This document shows positions 1 through 16,400 of a DNA stretch of 64,000 bases, one piece after another. The stretch is taken from the NCBI GenBank assembly GCA_964016885.1, contig OZ024748.1, forward strand, positions 30,106,312-30,170,311, given 5' to 3'. A model generated the notes under the pieces. The model saw only the letters and a list, made by a program, of their open reading frames with translations. It did no database searches and was not told the DNA's origin. Within the stretch, counting starts at the first letter, position 1. Each line of letters opens with the position of its first letter. This stretch comes from Eledone cirrhosa (taxonomy: Eukaryota > Mollusca > Cephalopoda > Octopoda > Eledonidae). The translations under genes and the position numbers were made by a program.

Positions 1-3000
1 AGCCTCTTTAGTACACATACATATAGCCTCTTTAGTACACATACATATAGCCTCTTTAGTACACATACATATAGCTTCTTTAGTACACATACATATAGCT
101 TCTTTAGTACACATACATATACCCTCTTTAGTACACATACATATAGCCTCTTTAGTACACATACATATACCCTCTTTAGTACACATACATATAGCCTCTT
201 TAGTACACATACATATAGCCTCTTTAGTACACATACATATAGCCTCTTTAGTACACATACATATACCCTCTTTAGTACACATACATATACCCTCTTTAGT
301 ACACATACATATACCCTCTTTAGTACACATACATATAGCCTCTATAGTACACACACATATAGCCTCTTTAGTATACATATATATAGCTTCTTTAGTACAC
401 ATACATATAGCCTCTTTAGTACACATACATATAGCCTCTTTAGTACACATACATATACCCTCTTTAGTACACATACATATACACTCTTTAGTACACATAC
501 ATATAGCTTCTTTAGTACACATACATATAGCCTCTATAGTACACACACATATAGCCTATTTAGTATACATATATATAGCTTCTTTAGTACACATACATAT
601 AGCCTCTTTAGTGCACATACATATAGCCTCTTTAGTACACATACATATAGCCTATTTAGTACACATACATATAGCCTCTTTAGAACACATACATATAGCT
701 TCTTTAGTACACATACATATAGCCTCTTTAGTACACATACATATACCCTCTTTAGTACACATACATATACCCTCTTTAGTACACATACATATACCCTCTT
801 TAGTACACATACATATAGCCTCTTTAGTACACATACATATACCCTCTTTAGTACACATACATATAGCCTCTTTAGTACACATACATATACCCTCTTTAGT
901 ACACATACATATACCCTCTTTAGTACACATACATATAGCCTCTTTAGTACACATACATATACCCTCTTTAGTACACATACATATAGCCTCTTTAGTACAC
1001 ATACATATAGCCTCTTTAGTACACATACATATACCCTCTTTAGTACACATACATATAGCCTCTTTAGTACACATACATATAGCCTCTTTAGTACACATAC
1101 ATATAGCTTCTTTAGTACACATACATATAGCTTCTTTAGTACACATACATATACCCTCTTTAGTACACATACATATAGCCTCTTTAGTATGCATACATAT
1201 ACCCTCTTTAGTACACATACATATAGCCTCTTTAGTACACATACATATAGCCTCTTTAGTACACTTACATATAGCCTCTTTAGTACACATACATATAACT
1301 TCTTTAGTACACATACATATAGCTTCTCTAGTACACATACATATACCCTCTTTAGTACACATACATATAGCCTCTTTAGTACACATACATATAGCTTCTT
1401 TAGTACACATACATATAGCCTCTTTAGTACACATACATATAGCTTCTTTAGTACACATACATATACCCTCTTTAGTACACATACATATAGCCTCTTTAGT
1501 ATACATACATATAGCCTCTTCAGTACACATACATATACCTTCTTTAGTACACATACATATAGCTTCTTTAGTACACATAAATATACCCTCTTTAGTACAC
1601 ATACATATAGCCTCTTTAGTACACATACATATACCCTCTTTAGTACACATACATATAGCCTCTTTAGTACACATACATATAGCCTCTTTAGTACACATAC
1701 ATATAGCTTCTTTAGTACAAATCCATATACCCTCTTTAGTACACACACATATAGCTTCTTTAGTACACATACATATAGCCTCTTTAGTACACATACATAT
1801 AGCTTCTTTAGTACACATACATATAACCTCTTTAGTACACATACATATAGCTTCTTTAGTACACATACATATACCCTCTTTAGTACACATACATATAGCC
1901 TCTTTAGTACACATACATATAGCCTCTTTAGTACACATACATATAGCCTCTTTAGTACACATACATATAGCTTCTTTAGTACAAATCCATATACCCTCTT
2001 TAGTACACACACATATAGCTTCTTTAGTACACATACATATACCCTCTTTAGTACACATACATATAGCTTCTTTAGTACACATACATATACCCTCTTTAGT
2101 ACAAATCCATATACCCTCTTTAGTACACACACATATAGCTTTAGTACACATACATATAGCTTCTTTAGTACACATACATATACCCTCTTTAGTACACATA
2201 CATATACCCTCTTTAGTACACATACATATACCCTCTTTAGTACACATACATATAGTCTCTTTAGTACACATACATATAGCTTCTTTAGTACACATACATA
2301 TAGCCCCTTTAGTATTCATACATATAGCTTCTTTAGTACACATACATATAGCCTCTTTTGTACACATACATATAGCTTCTTTAGTACACATACATATAGC
2401 CTCTTTAGTATACATACATATACCCTCTTTAGTACACATACATATAGCCTCTTTAGTACACATACATATAGCCTCTTAATACACATACATATACCCTCTT
2501 TAGTACACATAAATATAGCCTCTTTAGTATACATACATATAGCCTCTTTAGTACACATACATATACCTTCTTTAGTACACATACATATAGCTTCTTTAGT
2601 ACACATAAATATACCCTCTTTAGTACACATACATGTAGCCTCTTTAGTACACATACATATACCCTCTTTAGTACACATACATATAGCCTCTTTAGTACAC
2701 ATACATATAGCTTCTTTAGTACATATCCATATACCCTCTTTAGTACACACACATATAGCTTCTTTAGTACATATACATATAGCCTCTTTAGTACACATAC
2801 ATATAGCTTCTTTAGTACACATACATATAACCTCTTTCGTACACATATATATAGCTTCTTTAGTACACATACATATAGCCTCTTTAGTACACATACATAT
2901 AGCCTCTTTAGTACACATACATATAGCCTCTTTAGTACACATACATATACCCTCTTTAGTACACATACATATAGCCTCTTTAGTACACATACATATACCC

Positions 3001-6000
3001 TCTTTAGTACACCTACATATAGCCTCTTTAGTACACATACATATACCTTCTTTAGTACACATACATATAGCCTCTTTAGTACACATACATATACCCTCTT
3101 TAGTACACATATATATATACCCTCTTTAGTACACATACATATAGCCTCTTTAGTACAGATACATATAGCCTCTTTAGTACACATACATATAGCCTCTTTA
3201 GTACACATACATATAGCCTCTTTAGTACACATACAGATAGCCTCTTTAGTACACATACATATAGCCTCTTTAGTACACATACATATACCTTCTTTAGTAC
3301 ACATACATATAGCTTCTTTAGTACACATAAATATACCCTCTTTAGTACACATACATATAGCCTCTTTAGTACACATACATATACCTTCTTTTGTACACAT
3401 ACATATACCTTCTTTAGTACACATACATATACCCTCTTTAGTACACATACATATAGCCTCTTTAGTACACATACATATACCCTCTTTAGTATACATACAT
3501 ATAGCCTCTTTAGTACACATACATATAGCCTCTTTAGTACACATACATATACCCTCTTTAGTATACATACATATAGCCTCTTTAGTACACATACATATAC
3601 CCTCTTTAGTACACATATATATATCCTCTTTAGTACACATACATATAGCCTCTTTAGTACACATACATATGGCTTCTTTAGTACACATACATATAGCTTC
3701 TTTAGTACACATACATATAACCTCTTTAGTACACACACATATAGCCTCTTTAGTACACATACATATAGCTTCTTTAGTACACATACATATAACCTCTTTA
3801 GTACACATACATATAGCTTCTTTAGTACACATACATATAGCTTCTTTAGTACACATACATATAGCCACTTTAGTACACATACATATACCCTCTTTAGTAC
3901 ACATACATATATCCTCTTTAGTACACATACATATACACTCTTTAGTACACATACTTATACCCTCTTTAGTACACATACATATAGCCTCTTTCGTACACAT
4001 ACATATACCCTCTTTAGTACACATATATATACCCTCTTTAGTACACATATATATATCCTCTTTAGTACACATACATATAGCTTCTTTAGTACACATACAT
4101 ATACCCTCTTTAGTACACATACATATAGCCTCTTTAGTATACATACATATACCCTCTTTAGTACACATACATATAGCCTCTTTAGTACACTTACATATAG
4201 CCTCTTTAGTACACATACATATAGCTTCTTTAGTACACATACATATAGCTTCTTTAGTACACATACATATAGCTTCTTTAGTACACATACATATAGCTTC
4301 TTTAGTACACATACATATAGCTTCTTTATTACACATACATATAGCTTCTTTAGTACACATACATACACCCTCTTTAGTACACATACATATAGCCTCTTTA
4401 GTACAGATACATATAGCTTCTTTAGTACACATACATATAGCTTCTTTAGTACACATACATATAGCTTCTTTAGTACAAATCCATATAACCTCTTTAGTAC
4501 ACACACATATAGCTTCTTTAGTACACATACATATACCCTCTTTAGTACACATACATATAGCTTCTTTAGTACACATACATATACCCTCTTTAGTACAAAT
4601 CCATATACCCTCTTTAGTACACACACATATAGCTTTAGTACACATACATATAGCTTCTTTAGTACACATACATATACCCTCTTTAGTACACATACATATA
4701 CCCTCTTTAGTACACATACATATAGCCTCTTTAGTACACATACATATAGCCTCTTTAGTACACATACATATAGCTTCTTTAGTACACATACATATAGCCC
4801 CTTTAGTACACATACATATAGCTTCTTTAGTACACATACATATAGCCTCTTTAGTATACATACATATACCCTCTTTAGTACACATACATATAGCCTCTTT
4901 AGTACACATACATATAGCCTCTTTAGTACACATACATATACCCTCTTTAGTACACATACATATAGCCTCTTTAGTATACATACATATAGCCTCTTTAGTA
5001 CACATACATATACCTTCTTTAGTACACGTACATATAGCTTCTTTAGTACACATAAATATACCCTCTTTAGTACACACACATATAGCTTCTTTAGTACACA
5101 TAAATATACTCTTTAGTACACATACATGTAGCCTCTTTAGTACACATACATATACCCTCTTTAGTACACATACATACAGCCTCTTTACTACACATACATA
5201 TAGCCTCTTTAGTACACATACATATAGCTTCTTTAGTACAAATCCATATACCCTCTTTAGTACACACACATATAGCTTCTTTAGTACACATACATATACC
5301 CTCTTTAGTACACATACATATAGCTTCTTTAGTACACATACAGATACCCTCTTTAGTACAAATCCATATACCCTCTTTAGTACACACACATATAGCTTTA
5401 GTACACATACATATACCCTCTTTAGTACACATACATATAGCCTCTTTAGTACACATACATATACCCTCTTTAGTACACACACATATACCCTCTTTAGTAC
5501 ACATACAAATAGCCTCTTTAGTACACATACATATAACCTCTTTAGTACACATACATATAGCTTCTTTAGTACACATACATATACCCTCTTTAGTACACAT
5601 ACATATACCCTCTTTAGTACACATACATATACCCTCTTTAGTACACATACATATAGCCTCTTTAGTTCACATACATATAGCCTCTTTAGTACACATACAT
5701 ATAGCCTCTTTAGTACACATACATATAGCTTCTTTAGTACACATACATATACCCTCTTTAGTACACATACATATACCCTCTTTAGTACACATACTTATAG
5801 CCTCTTTAGTTCACATACATATAGCTTCTTTAGTACACATACATATAGCTTCTTTAGTACACATACATATACCCTCTTTAGTACACATACATATACCCTC
5901 TTTAGTACACATACATATACCCTCTTTAGTACACATACATATAGCCTCTTTAGTTCACATACATATAGCTTCTTTAGTACACATACATATAGCTTCTTTA

Positions 6001-6734
6001 GTACACATACATATACCCTCTTTAGTACACATACATATACCCTCTTTAGTACACATACATATAGCCTCTTTAGTACACATACATATACCCTCTTTAGTAC
6101 ACATACATATAGCCTCTTTAGTACACATACATATACCCTCTTTAGTACACATACATATAGCCTCTTTAGTACAAATACATATAGCCTCTTTAGTACACAT
6201 ACATATACCCTCTTTAGTACACATACATATAGCCTCTTTAGTACAAATACATATAGCCTCTTTAGTACACATACATATAGCCTCTTTAGTACAAATACAT
6301 ATAGCCTCTTTAGTACACATACATATAGTCTCTTTAGTACACATACATATAGCTTCTTTAGTACACATACATATACCCTCTTTAGTACACATACATATAG
6401 TCTCTTTAGTACACATACATATAGCTTCTTTAGTACACATACATATACCCTCTTTAGAACACATACATATAGCCTCTTTACTACACATACATATAGCCTC
6501 TTTAGTACACATACATATACCCTCTTTAGTACACATACATATAGCCTCTTTAGTACACATACATATACCCTCTTTAGTACACATACATATACACTCTTTA
6601 GTACACATACATATAGCTTCTTTAGTACACATACATATAGCCTCTATAGTACACACGCATATAGCCTCTTTAGTACACATACATATAGCCTCTTCAGTAC
6701 ACATACATATACCCTCTTTAGTACACATACATAT
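1..6734. repeat. 24-bp tandem array, block 1
   Basis: The unit is 24 bp: a first half agcctctttagt followed by a second half acacatacatat. It repeats about 280 times and runs off the left edge. Most variation sits at unit bases 2-5, giving the classes agcctc, accctc, agcttc, aacctc and acactc. Less common marks are acaaatccat, acacacacat and shortened units such as agctttagt (2137, 4631, 5394). Because 24 is divisible by three and the unit lacks stops in four of six frames, very long open frames arise on both strands. Their conceptual products are eight-residue repeats (for example SLVHIHIA or ICMCTKEA) with no start context, promoter or codon signal. I read this as a satellite or minisatellite, not a gene. 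Confidence 0.97.
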
Positions 6735-7328
6735 GGTGGCTGCCAACTCGTTTTCGAGTACGGCCACTACTTTATATCCATGTAGGAGAACCCCTACCGA
6801 TGCGCTGAACGAGTGTGACTTTTTAGTCTAGCCAGAGACTTGAAAACTCTGGTACAAACACTACACCTGTGACAATTATTGACACATAGTGCTGGGCCCA
6901 TGGTACCATGTGACGACAAGTGCAGAGAGATCTCCAGATATAAAGCAATGCCTGTGCCGTGAAGCTTTTATAGTGAGCAAAGGCACTGCACAAAGCCAGT
7001 CCCACTCTCTTAACCAAGATGATATTTACCAAAAAGAAGAACAAGTCAACATCATTGGATACCATCAGGGTTGCAGGTGTTATATCAGAGTTTTCCTTCT
7101 CCTAGAATTCTGCCTTGACTAAGGCTAAAGGGGTCATCTCTCCCGGTGATTTTGGATGGCCATTGACTCTTAAGAGCTCCTTTGCCCTTTGACAGGTTTT
7201 GTTTTTAGTCCTGCAGGATGTCCAAAGTCACCCTCCTCACCAAGAAACCTTGGTGGGGTTGCCAGTTTAGTCGCCAACGACCCGACCATGGGACAGGTTG
7301 TACTGGGATACATGTTACCAGTAGCACC
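6735..7328 (-). mobile_element. LINE-derived non-autonomous element inside the array
   Basis: This is a reverse-complement copy of the element at 45261-45853 and interrupts the 24-bp array. Read on the minus strand it starts ggtgctactgg and ends ggcagccacc. Its first half resembles the 5' leader of the LINE at 59326 (shared ttctaggagaagg, agagtggga and cacaggcattgc blocks). Its end resembles that LINE's 3' end: the last zinc-finger codons, then ctaaaaagtcaca-like sequence and a tactcgaaaacgag box. The whole RT and endonuclease body is missing, so it must be mobilised in trans. The left flank ends in the array sequence acatacatat, which recurs at 7379-7390 and is a possible target-site duplication. 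Confidence 0.8.
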
Positions 7329-7378
7329 AACTGGTGACCTGACATATATGTGTGTGTACTAAAGAGGGTATATGGATT
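7329..7378 (-). other. Inverted scrap of the 24-bp array at the element's 5' junction
   Basis: Directly after the inserted element come about 15 bases (aactggtgacctgac) and then about 32 bases that read as the array on the opposite strand. The segment gtgtgtactaaagagg is the reverse complement of cctctttagtacacac, and it is followed by the reverse complement of the aaatccatata variant. The array resumes in normal orientation at 7379. A template jump or micro-inversion during insertion is the simplest reading. Confidence 0.7.
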
Positions 7379-7599
7379 TACATACATATAGCCTCTTTAG
7401 TACACATACATATAGCCTCTTTAGTACACATACATATAGCTTCTTTAGTACACATACATATAGTCTCTTTAGTACACATACATATACCCTCTTTAGTACA
7501 CATACATATAGCCTCTTTAGAACACATACATATAGCCTCTTTAGTACACATACATATAGCCTCTTTAGTACACATACATATAGCCTCTTTAGTACACAT

Positions 7600-10500
7600 A
7601 CATATAGCCTCTTTAGTACACATACATATAGCCTCTTTAGTAAACATACATATACCCACTTTAGTACACATACATATAGCCTCTTTAGTACACATACATA
7701 TAGCCTCTTTAGTACACATACATATAGCCTCTTTAGTACACATACATATAGCCTCTTTAGTATACATACATATAGCCTCTTTAGTACACATACATATAGC
7801 CTCTTTAGTACACATACATATAGCCTCTTTAGTACACTTACATATAGCCTCTTTAGTACACATACATATAGCCTCTTTAGTACACATACATATAGCTCTT
7901 TAGTACACATACATATAGCTTCTTTAGTACACATACATATAGCTTCTTTATTACACATACATATAGCTTCTTTAGTACACATACATATACCCTCTTTAGT
8001 ACACATACATATAGCATCTTTAGTACACATACATATAGCTTCTTTAGTACAAATCCATATACCCTCTTTAGTACACACACATATAGCTTCTTTAGTACAC
8101 ATACATATAGCCTCTTTAGTACACATACATATAGCTTCTTTAGTACACATACATATAACCTCTTTAGTACACATACATATAGCTTCTTTAGTACACATAC
8201 ATATAGCTTCTTTAGTACACATACATATAGCCTCTTTAGTACACATACATATAGCCTCTTTAGTACACATACATATAGCCTCTTTAGTACACATACATAT
8301 AGCTTCTTTAGTACAAATCCATATACCCTCTTTAGTACACACACATATAGCTTCTTTAGTACACATACATATACCCTCTTTAGTACACATACATATAGCC
8401 TCTTTAGTACACATACATATACCCTCTTAAGTACACATACACATAGCTTCTTTAGTACACATACATATACCCTCTTTAGTACAAATCCATATACCCTCTG
8501 TAGTACACACACATATAGCTTTAGTACACATACATATAGCTTCTTTAGTACACATACATATACCCTCTTTAGTACACATACATATACCCTCTTTAGTACA
8601 CATACATATAGCCTCTTTAGTACACATACATATAGTCTCTTTAGTACACATACATATAGCTTCTTTAGTACACATACATATAGCCCCTTTAGTACACATA
8701 CATATAGCTTCTTTAGTACACGTACATATAGCCTCTTTAGTACACATACATATAGCTTCTTTAGTACACATACATATAGCCTCTTTAGTAGACATACATA
8801 TAGCCTCTTTAGTACACATACATATAGCTTCTTTAGTACACATACATATAGCCTCTTTAGTACACATACATATAGCCTCTTTAGTACACATACATATAGC
8901 TTCTTTAGTACACATACATATAGCTTCTTTAGTACACATACATATAGCCTCTTTAGTACACACACATATACCTTCTTTAGTACACATACATATAGCCTCT
9001 TTAGTACACATACATATAGCCTCTTTGATGCACATACATATAGCCTCTTTAGTACACATACATATAGCCTCTTTAGTGCACATACATATAGCCTCTTTAG
9101 TACACATACATATACCCTCTTTAGTACACATACATATAGCCTCTTTAGTACACATACATATACCCTCTTTAGTACACATACATATAGCCTCTTTAGTACA
9201 CATACATATACCCTCTTTAGTACACATACATATAGCCTCTTTAGTACACATACATATAGCTTCTTTACTACACATACATATAGCCTCTTTAGTACACATA
9301 CATATAGCCTCTTTAGTACACACACATATACCTTCTTTAGTACACATACATATAGCCTCTTTAGTACACATACATATAGCTTCTTTGGTACACATACATA
9401 TAGCCTCTTTAGTACACATACATATAGCCTCTTTAGTACACATACATATAGCTTCTTTAGTACACATACATATAGCCTCTTTAGTACACATACATATAGC
9501 CTCTTTAGTACACACACATATACCTTCTTTAGTACACATACATATAGCCTCTTTAGTACACATACATATAGCCTCTTTAGTACACATACATATAGCCTCT
9601 TTAGTACACACACATATACCTTCTTTAGTACACATACATATAGCCTCTTTAGTGCACATACATATAGCCTCTTTAGTGCACATACATATAGCCTCTTTAG
9701 TACACATACATATAGCCTCTTTAGTACACATACATATACCCTCTTTAGTACACATACATATAGCCTCTTTAGTACACATACATATACCCTCTTTAGTACA
9801 CATACATATAGCCTCTTTAGTACACATACATATACCCTCTTTAGTACACATACATATAGCCTCTTTAGTACACATACATATAGCCTCTTTAGTACACATA
9901 CATATAACCTCTTTAGTACACACACATATAGCCTCTTTAGTACACATACATATAGCTTCTTTAGCACACATACATATAACCTCTTTAGTACACATACATA
10001 TACCTTCTTTAGTACACATACATATAGCCTCTTTAGTACACACACATACAGCCTCTTTAGTACACATACATATAGCCTCTTTAGTACACATACATATAGC
10101 CTCTTTAGTACACATACATATACCCTCTTTAGTACACATACATATAGCCTCTTTAGTAAACATACATATACCCACTTTAGTACACATACATATAGCCTCT
10201 TTAGTACACATACATATAGCCTCTTTAGTACACATACATATAGCCTCTTTAGTACACATACATATAGCCTCTTTAGTATACATACATATAGCCTCTTTAG
10301 TACACATACATATAGCCTCTTTAGTACACATACATATAGCCTCTTTAGTACACTTACATATAGCCTCTTTAGTACACATACATATAGCCTCTTTAGTACA
10401 CATACATATAGCTCTTTAGTACACATACATATAGCTTCTTTAGTACACATACATATAGCTTCTTTATTACACATACATATAGCTTCTTTAGTACACATAC

Positions 10501-12900
10501 ATATACCCTCTTTAGTACACATACATATAGCATCTTTAGTACACATACATATAGCTTCTTTAGTACAAATCCATATACCCTCTTTAGTACACACACATAT
10601 AGCTTCTTTAGTACACATACATATAGCCTCTTTAGTACACATACATATAGCTTCTTTAGTACACATACATATAACCTCTTTAGTACACATACATATAGCT
10701 TCTTTAGTACACATACATATAGCTTCTTTAGTACACATACATATAGCCTCTTTAGTACACATACATATAGCCTCTTTAGTACACATACATATAGCCTCTT
10801 TAGTACACATACATATAGCTTCTTTAGTACAAATCGATATACCCTCTTTAGTACACACACATATAGCTTCTTTAGTACACATACATATACCCTCTTTAGT
10901 ACACATACATATAGCCTCTTTAGTACACATACATATAGCCTCTTTAGTACACATACATATAGCTTCTTTAGTACAAATCCATATACCCTCTTTAGTACAC
11001 ACACATATAGCTTCTTTAGTACACATACATATACCCTCTTTAGTACACATACACATAGCTTCTTTAGTACACATACATATACCCTCTTTAGTACAAATCC
11101 ATATACCCTCTGTAGTACACACACATATAGCTTTAGTACACATACATATAGCTTCTTTAGTACACATACATATACCCTCTTTAGTACACATACATATACC
11201 CTCTTTAGTACACATACATATAGCCTCTTTAGTACACATACATATAGTCTCTTTAGTACACATACATATAGCTTCTTTAGTACACATACATATAGCCCCT
11301 TTAGTACACATACATATAGCTTCTTTAGTACACGTACATATAGCCTCTTTAGTACACATACATATAGCTTCTTTAGTACACATACATATAGCCTCTTTAG
11401 TAGACATACATATAGCCTCTTTAGTACACATACATATAGCTTCTTTAGTACACATACATATAGCCTCTTTAGTACACATACATATAGCCTCTTTAGTACA
11501 CATACATATAGCTTCTTTAGTACACATACATATAGCTTCTTTAGTACACATACATATAGCCTCTTTAGTACACACACATATACCTTCTTTAGTACACATA
11601 CATATAGCCTCTTTAGTACACATACATATAGCCTCTTTGATACACATACATATAGCCTCTTTAGTACACATACATATAGCCTCTTTAGTGCACATACATA
11701 TAGCCTCTTTAGTACACATACATATACCCTCTTTAGTACACATACATATAGCCTCTTTAGTACACATACATATACCCTCTTTAGTACACATACATATAGC
11801 CTCTTTAGTACACATACATATACCCTCTTTAGTACACATACATATAGCCTCTTTAGTACACATACATATAGCTTCTTTACTACACATACATATAGCCTCT
11901 TTAGTACACATACATATAGCCTCTTTAGTACACACACATATACCTTCTTTAGTACACATACATATAGCCTCTTTAGTACACATACATATAGCTTCTTTGG
12001 TACACATACATATAGCCTCTTTAGTACACATACATATACCCTCTTTAGTACACATACATATAGCCTCTTTAGTACACATACATATAGCTTCTTTACTACA
12101 CATACATATAGCCTCTTTAGTACACATACATATAGACTCTTTAGTACACACACATATACCTTCTTTAGTACACATACATATAGCCTCTTTAGTACACATA
12201 CATATAGCTTCTTTAGTACACATACATATAGCCTCTTTAGTACACATACATATAGCCTCTTTAGTACACATACATATAGCTTCTTTAGTACACATACATA
12301 TAGCCTCTTTAGTACACATACATATAGCCTCTTTAGTACACACACATATACCTTCTTTAGTACACATACATATAGCCTCTTTAGTACACATACATATAGC
12401 CTCTTTAGTACACATACATATAGCCTCTTTAGTACACACACATATACCTTCTTTAGTACACATACATATAGCCTCTTTAGTGCACATACATATAGCCTCT
12501 TTAGTGCACATACATATAGCCTCTTTAGTACACATACATATAGCCTCTTTAGTACACATACATATACCCTCTTTAGTACACATACATATAGCCTCTTTAG
12601 TACACATACATATACCCTCTTTAGTACACATACATATAGCCTCTTTAGTACACATACATATACCCTCTTTAGTACACATACATATAGCCTCTTTAGTACA
12701 CATACATATAGCCTCTTTAGTACACATACATATAACCTCTTTAGTACACACACATATAGCCTCTTTAGTACACATACATATAGCTTCTTTAGCACACATA
12801 CATATAACCTCTTTAGTACACATACATATACCTTCTTTAGTACACATACATATAGCCTCTTTAGTACACACACATACAGCCTCTTTAGTACACATACATA
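7600..12900. repeat. 2.5-2.6-kb block doubled inside the array
   Basis: The shortened unit agctctttag at 7894 recurs at 10411 (offset 2516). The rare accctctgtag unit near 8492 recurs near 11104 (offset 2612), a difference of exactly four 24-bp units. Surrounding unit order matches over roughly 2.5 kb, so the section between the two copies of block 1 is itself a tandem duplication. Confidence 0.75.
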
Positions 12901-13453
12901 TAGCCTCTTTAGTACACATACATATAGCCTCTTTAGTACACATACATATACCCTCTTTAGTACACATACATATAGCTTCTTTAGTACACATACATATAGC
13001 CTCTTTAGTACACATACATATAGCCTCTTTAGTACACACACATATAGCCTCTTTAGTACACATACATATAGCCTCTTTAGTACACATACATATACCCTCT
13101 TTAGTACACATACATATAGCTTCTTTAGTACACATACATATACCCTCTTTAGTACACATACATATAGCCTCTATAGTACACACACATATAGCCTCTTTAG
13201 TATACATATATATAGCTTCTTTAGTACACATACATATAGCCTCTTTAGTACACATACATATAGCCTCTTTAGTACACATACATATACCCTCATTAGTACA
13301 CATACATATACACTCTTTAGTAAAAATACATATAGCTTCTTTAGTACACATACATATAGCCTCTATAGTACACACACATATAGCCTCTTTAGTACACATA
13401 CATATAGCCTCTTTAGTACACATACATATACCCTCTTTAGTACACATACATAT

Positions 13454-16400
13454 AGCCTCTTTAGTACACATACATATAGCCTCTTTAGTACACATACATA
13501 TAGCCTCTTTAGTACACATACATATAGCTTCTTTAGTACACATACATATAGCTTCTTTAGTACACATACATATACCCTCTTTAGTACACATACATATAGC
13601 CTCTTTAGTACACATACATATACCCTCTTTAGTACACATACATATAGCCTCTTTAGTACACATACATATAGCCTCTTTAGTACACATACATATAGCCTCT
13701 TTAGTACACATACATATACCCTCTTTAGTACACATACATATACCCTCTTTAGTACACATACATATACCCTCTTTAGTACACATACATATAGCCTCTATAG
13801 TACACACACATATAGCCTCTTTAGTATACATATATATAGCTTCTTTAGTACACATACATATAGCCTCTTTAGTACACATACATATAGCCTCTTTAGTACA
13901 CATACATATACCCTCTTTAGTACACATACATATACACTCTTTAGTACACATACATATAGCTTCTTTAGTACACATACATATAGCCTCTATAGTACACACA
14001 CATATAGCCTATTTAGTATACATATATATAGCTTCTTTAGTACACATACATATAGCCTCTTTAGTGCACATACATATAGCCTCTTTAGTACACATACATA
14101 TAGCCTATTTAGTACACATACATATAGCCTCTTTAGAACACATACATATAGCTTCTTTAGTACACATACATATAGCCTCTTTAGTACACATACATATACC
14201 CTCTTTAGTACACATACATATACCCTCTTTAGTACACATACATATACCCTCTTTAGTACACATACATATAGCCTCTTTAGTACACATACATATACCCTCT
14301 TTAGTACACATACATATAGCCTCTTTAGTACACATACATATACCCTCTTTAGTACACATACATATACCCTCTTTAGTACACATACATATAGCCTCTTTAG
14401 TACACATACATATACCCTCTTTAGTACACATACATATAGCCTCTTTAGTACACATACATATAGCCTCTTTAGTACACATACATATACCCTCTTTAGTACA
14501 CATACATATAGCCTCTTTAGTACACATACATATAGCCTCTTTAGTACACATACATATAGCTTCTTTAGTACACATACATATAGCTTCTTTAGTACACATA
14601 CATATACCCTCTTTAGTACACATACATATAGCCTCTTTAGTATGCATACATATACCCTCTTTAGTACACATACATATAGCCTCTTTAGTACACATACATA
14701 TAGCCTCTTTAGTACACTTACATATAGCCTCTTTAGTACACATACATATAACTTCTTTAGTACACATACATATAGCTTCTTTAGTACACATACATATACC
14801 CTCTTTAGTACACATACATATAGCCTCTTTAGTACACATACATATAGCTTCTTTAGTACACATACATATAGCCTCTTTAGTACACATACATATAGCTTCT
14901 TTAGTACACATACATATACCCTCTTTAGTACACATACATATAGCCTCTTTAGTATACATACATATAACCTCTTCAGTACACATACATATACCTTCTTTAG
15001 TACACATACATATAGCTTCTTTAGTACACATAAATATACCCTCTTTAGTACACATACATATAGCCTCTTTAGTACACATACATATACCCTCTTTAGTACA
15101 CATACATATAGCCTCTTTAGTACACATACATATAGCCTCTTTAGTACACATACATATAGCTTCTTTAGTACAAATCCATATACCCTCTTTAGTACACACA
15201 CATATAGCTTCTTTAGTACACATACATATAGCCTCTTTAGTACACATACATATAGCTTCTTTAGTACACATACATATAACCTCTTTAGTACACATACATA
15301 TAGCTTCTTTAGTACACATACATATAGCTTCTTTAGTACACATACATATAGCCTCTTTAGTACACATACATATAGCCTCTTTAGTACACATACATATAGC
15401 CTCTTTAGTACACATACATATAGCCTCTTTAGTACACATACATATAGCTTCTTTAGTACAAATCCATATACCCTCTTTAGTACACACACATATAGCTTCT
15501 TTAGTACACATACATATACCCTCTTTAGTACACATACATATAGCCTCTTTAGTACACATACATATAGCCTCTTTAGTACACATACATATAGCTTCTTTAG
15601 TACAAATCCATATACCCTCTTTAGTACACACACATATAGCTTCTTTAGTACACATACATATACCCTCTTTAGTACACATACATATAGCTTCTTTAGTACA
15701 CATACATATACCCTCTTTAGTACAAATCCATATACCCTCTTTAGTACACACACATATAGCTTTAGTACACATACATATAGCTTCTTTAGTACACATACAT
15801 ATACCCTCTTTAGTACACATACATATACCCTCTTTAGTACACATACATATACCCTCTTTAGTACACATACATATAGTCTCTTTAGTACACATACATATAG
15901 CTTCTTTAGTACACATACATATAGCCCCTTTAGTATTCATACATATAGCTTCTTTAGTACACATACATATAGCCTCTTTTGTACACATACATATAGCTTC
16001 TTTAGTACACATACATATAGCCTCTTTAGTATACATACATATACCCTCTTTAGTACACATACATATAGCCTCTTTAGTACACATACATATAGCCTCTTAA
16101 TACACATACATATACCCTCTTTAGTACACATAAATATAGCCTCTTTAGTATACATACATATAGCCTCTTTAGTACACATACATATACCTTCTTTAGTACA
16201 CATACATATAGCTTCTTTAGTACACATAAATATACCCTCTTTAGTACACATACATGTAGCCTCTTTAGTACACATACATATACCCTCTTTAGTACACATA
16301 CATATAGCCTCTTTAGTACACATACATATAGCTTCTTTAGTACATATCCATATACCCTCTTTAGTACACACACATATAGCTTCTTTAGTACATATACATA

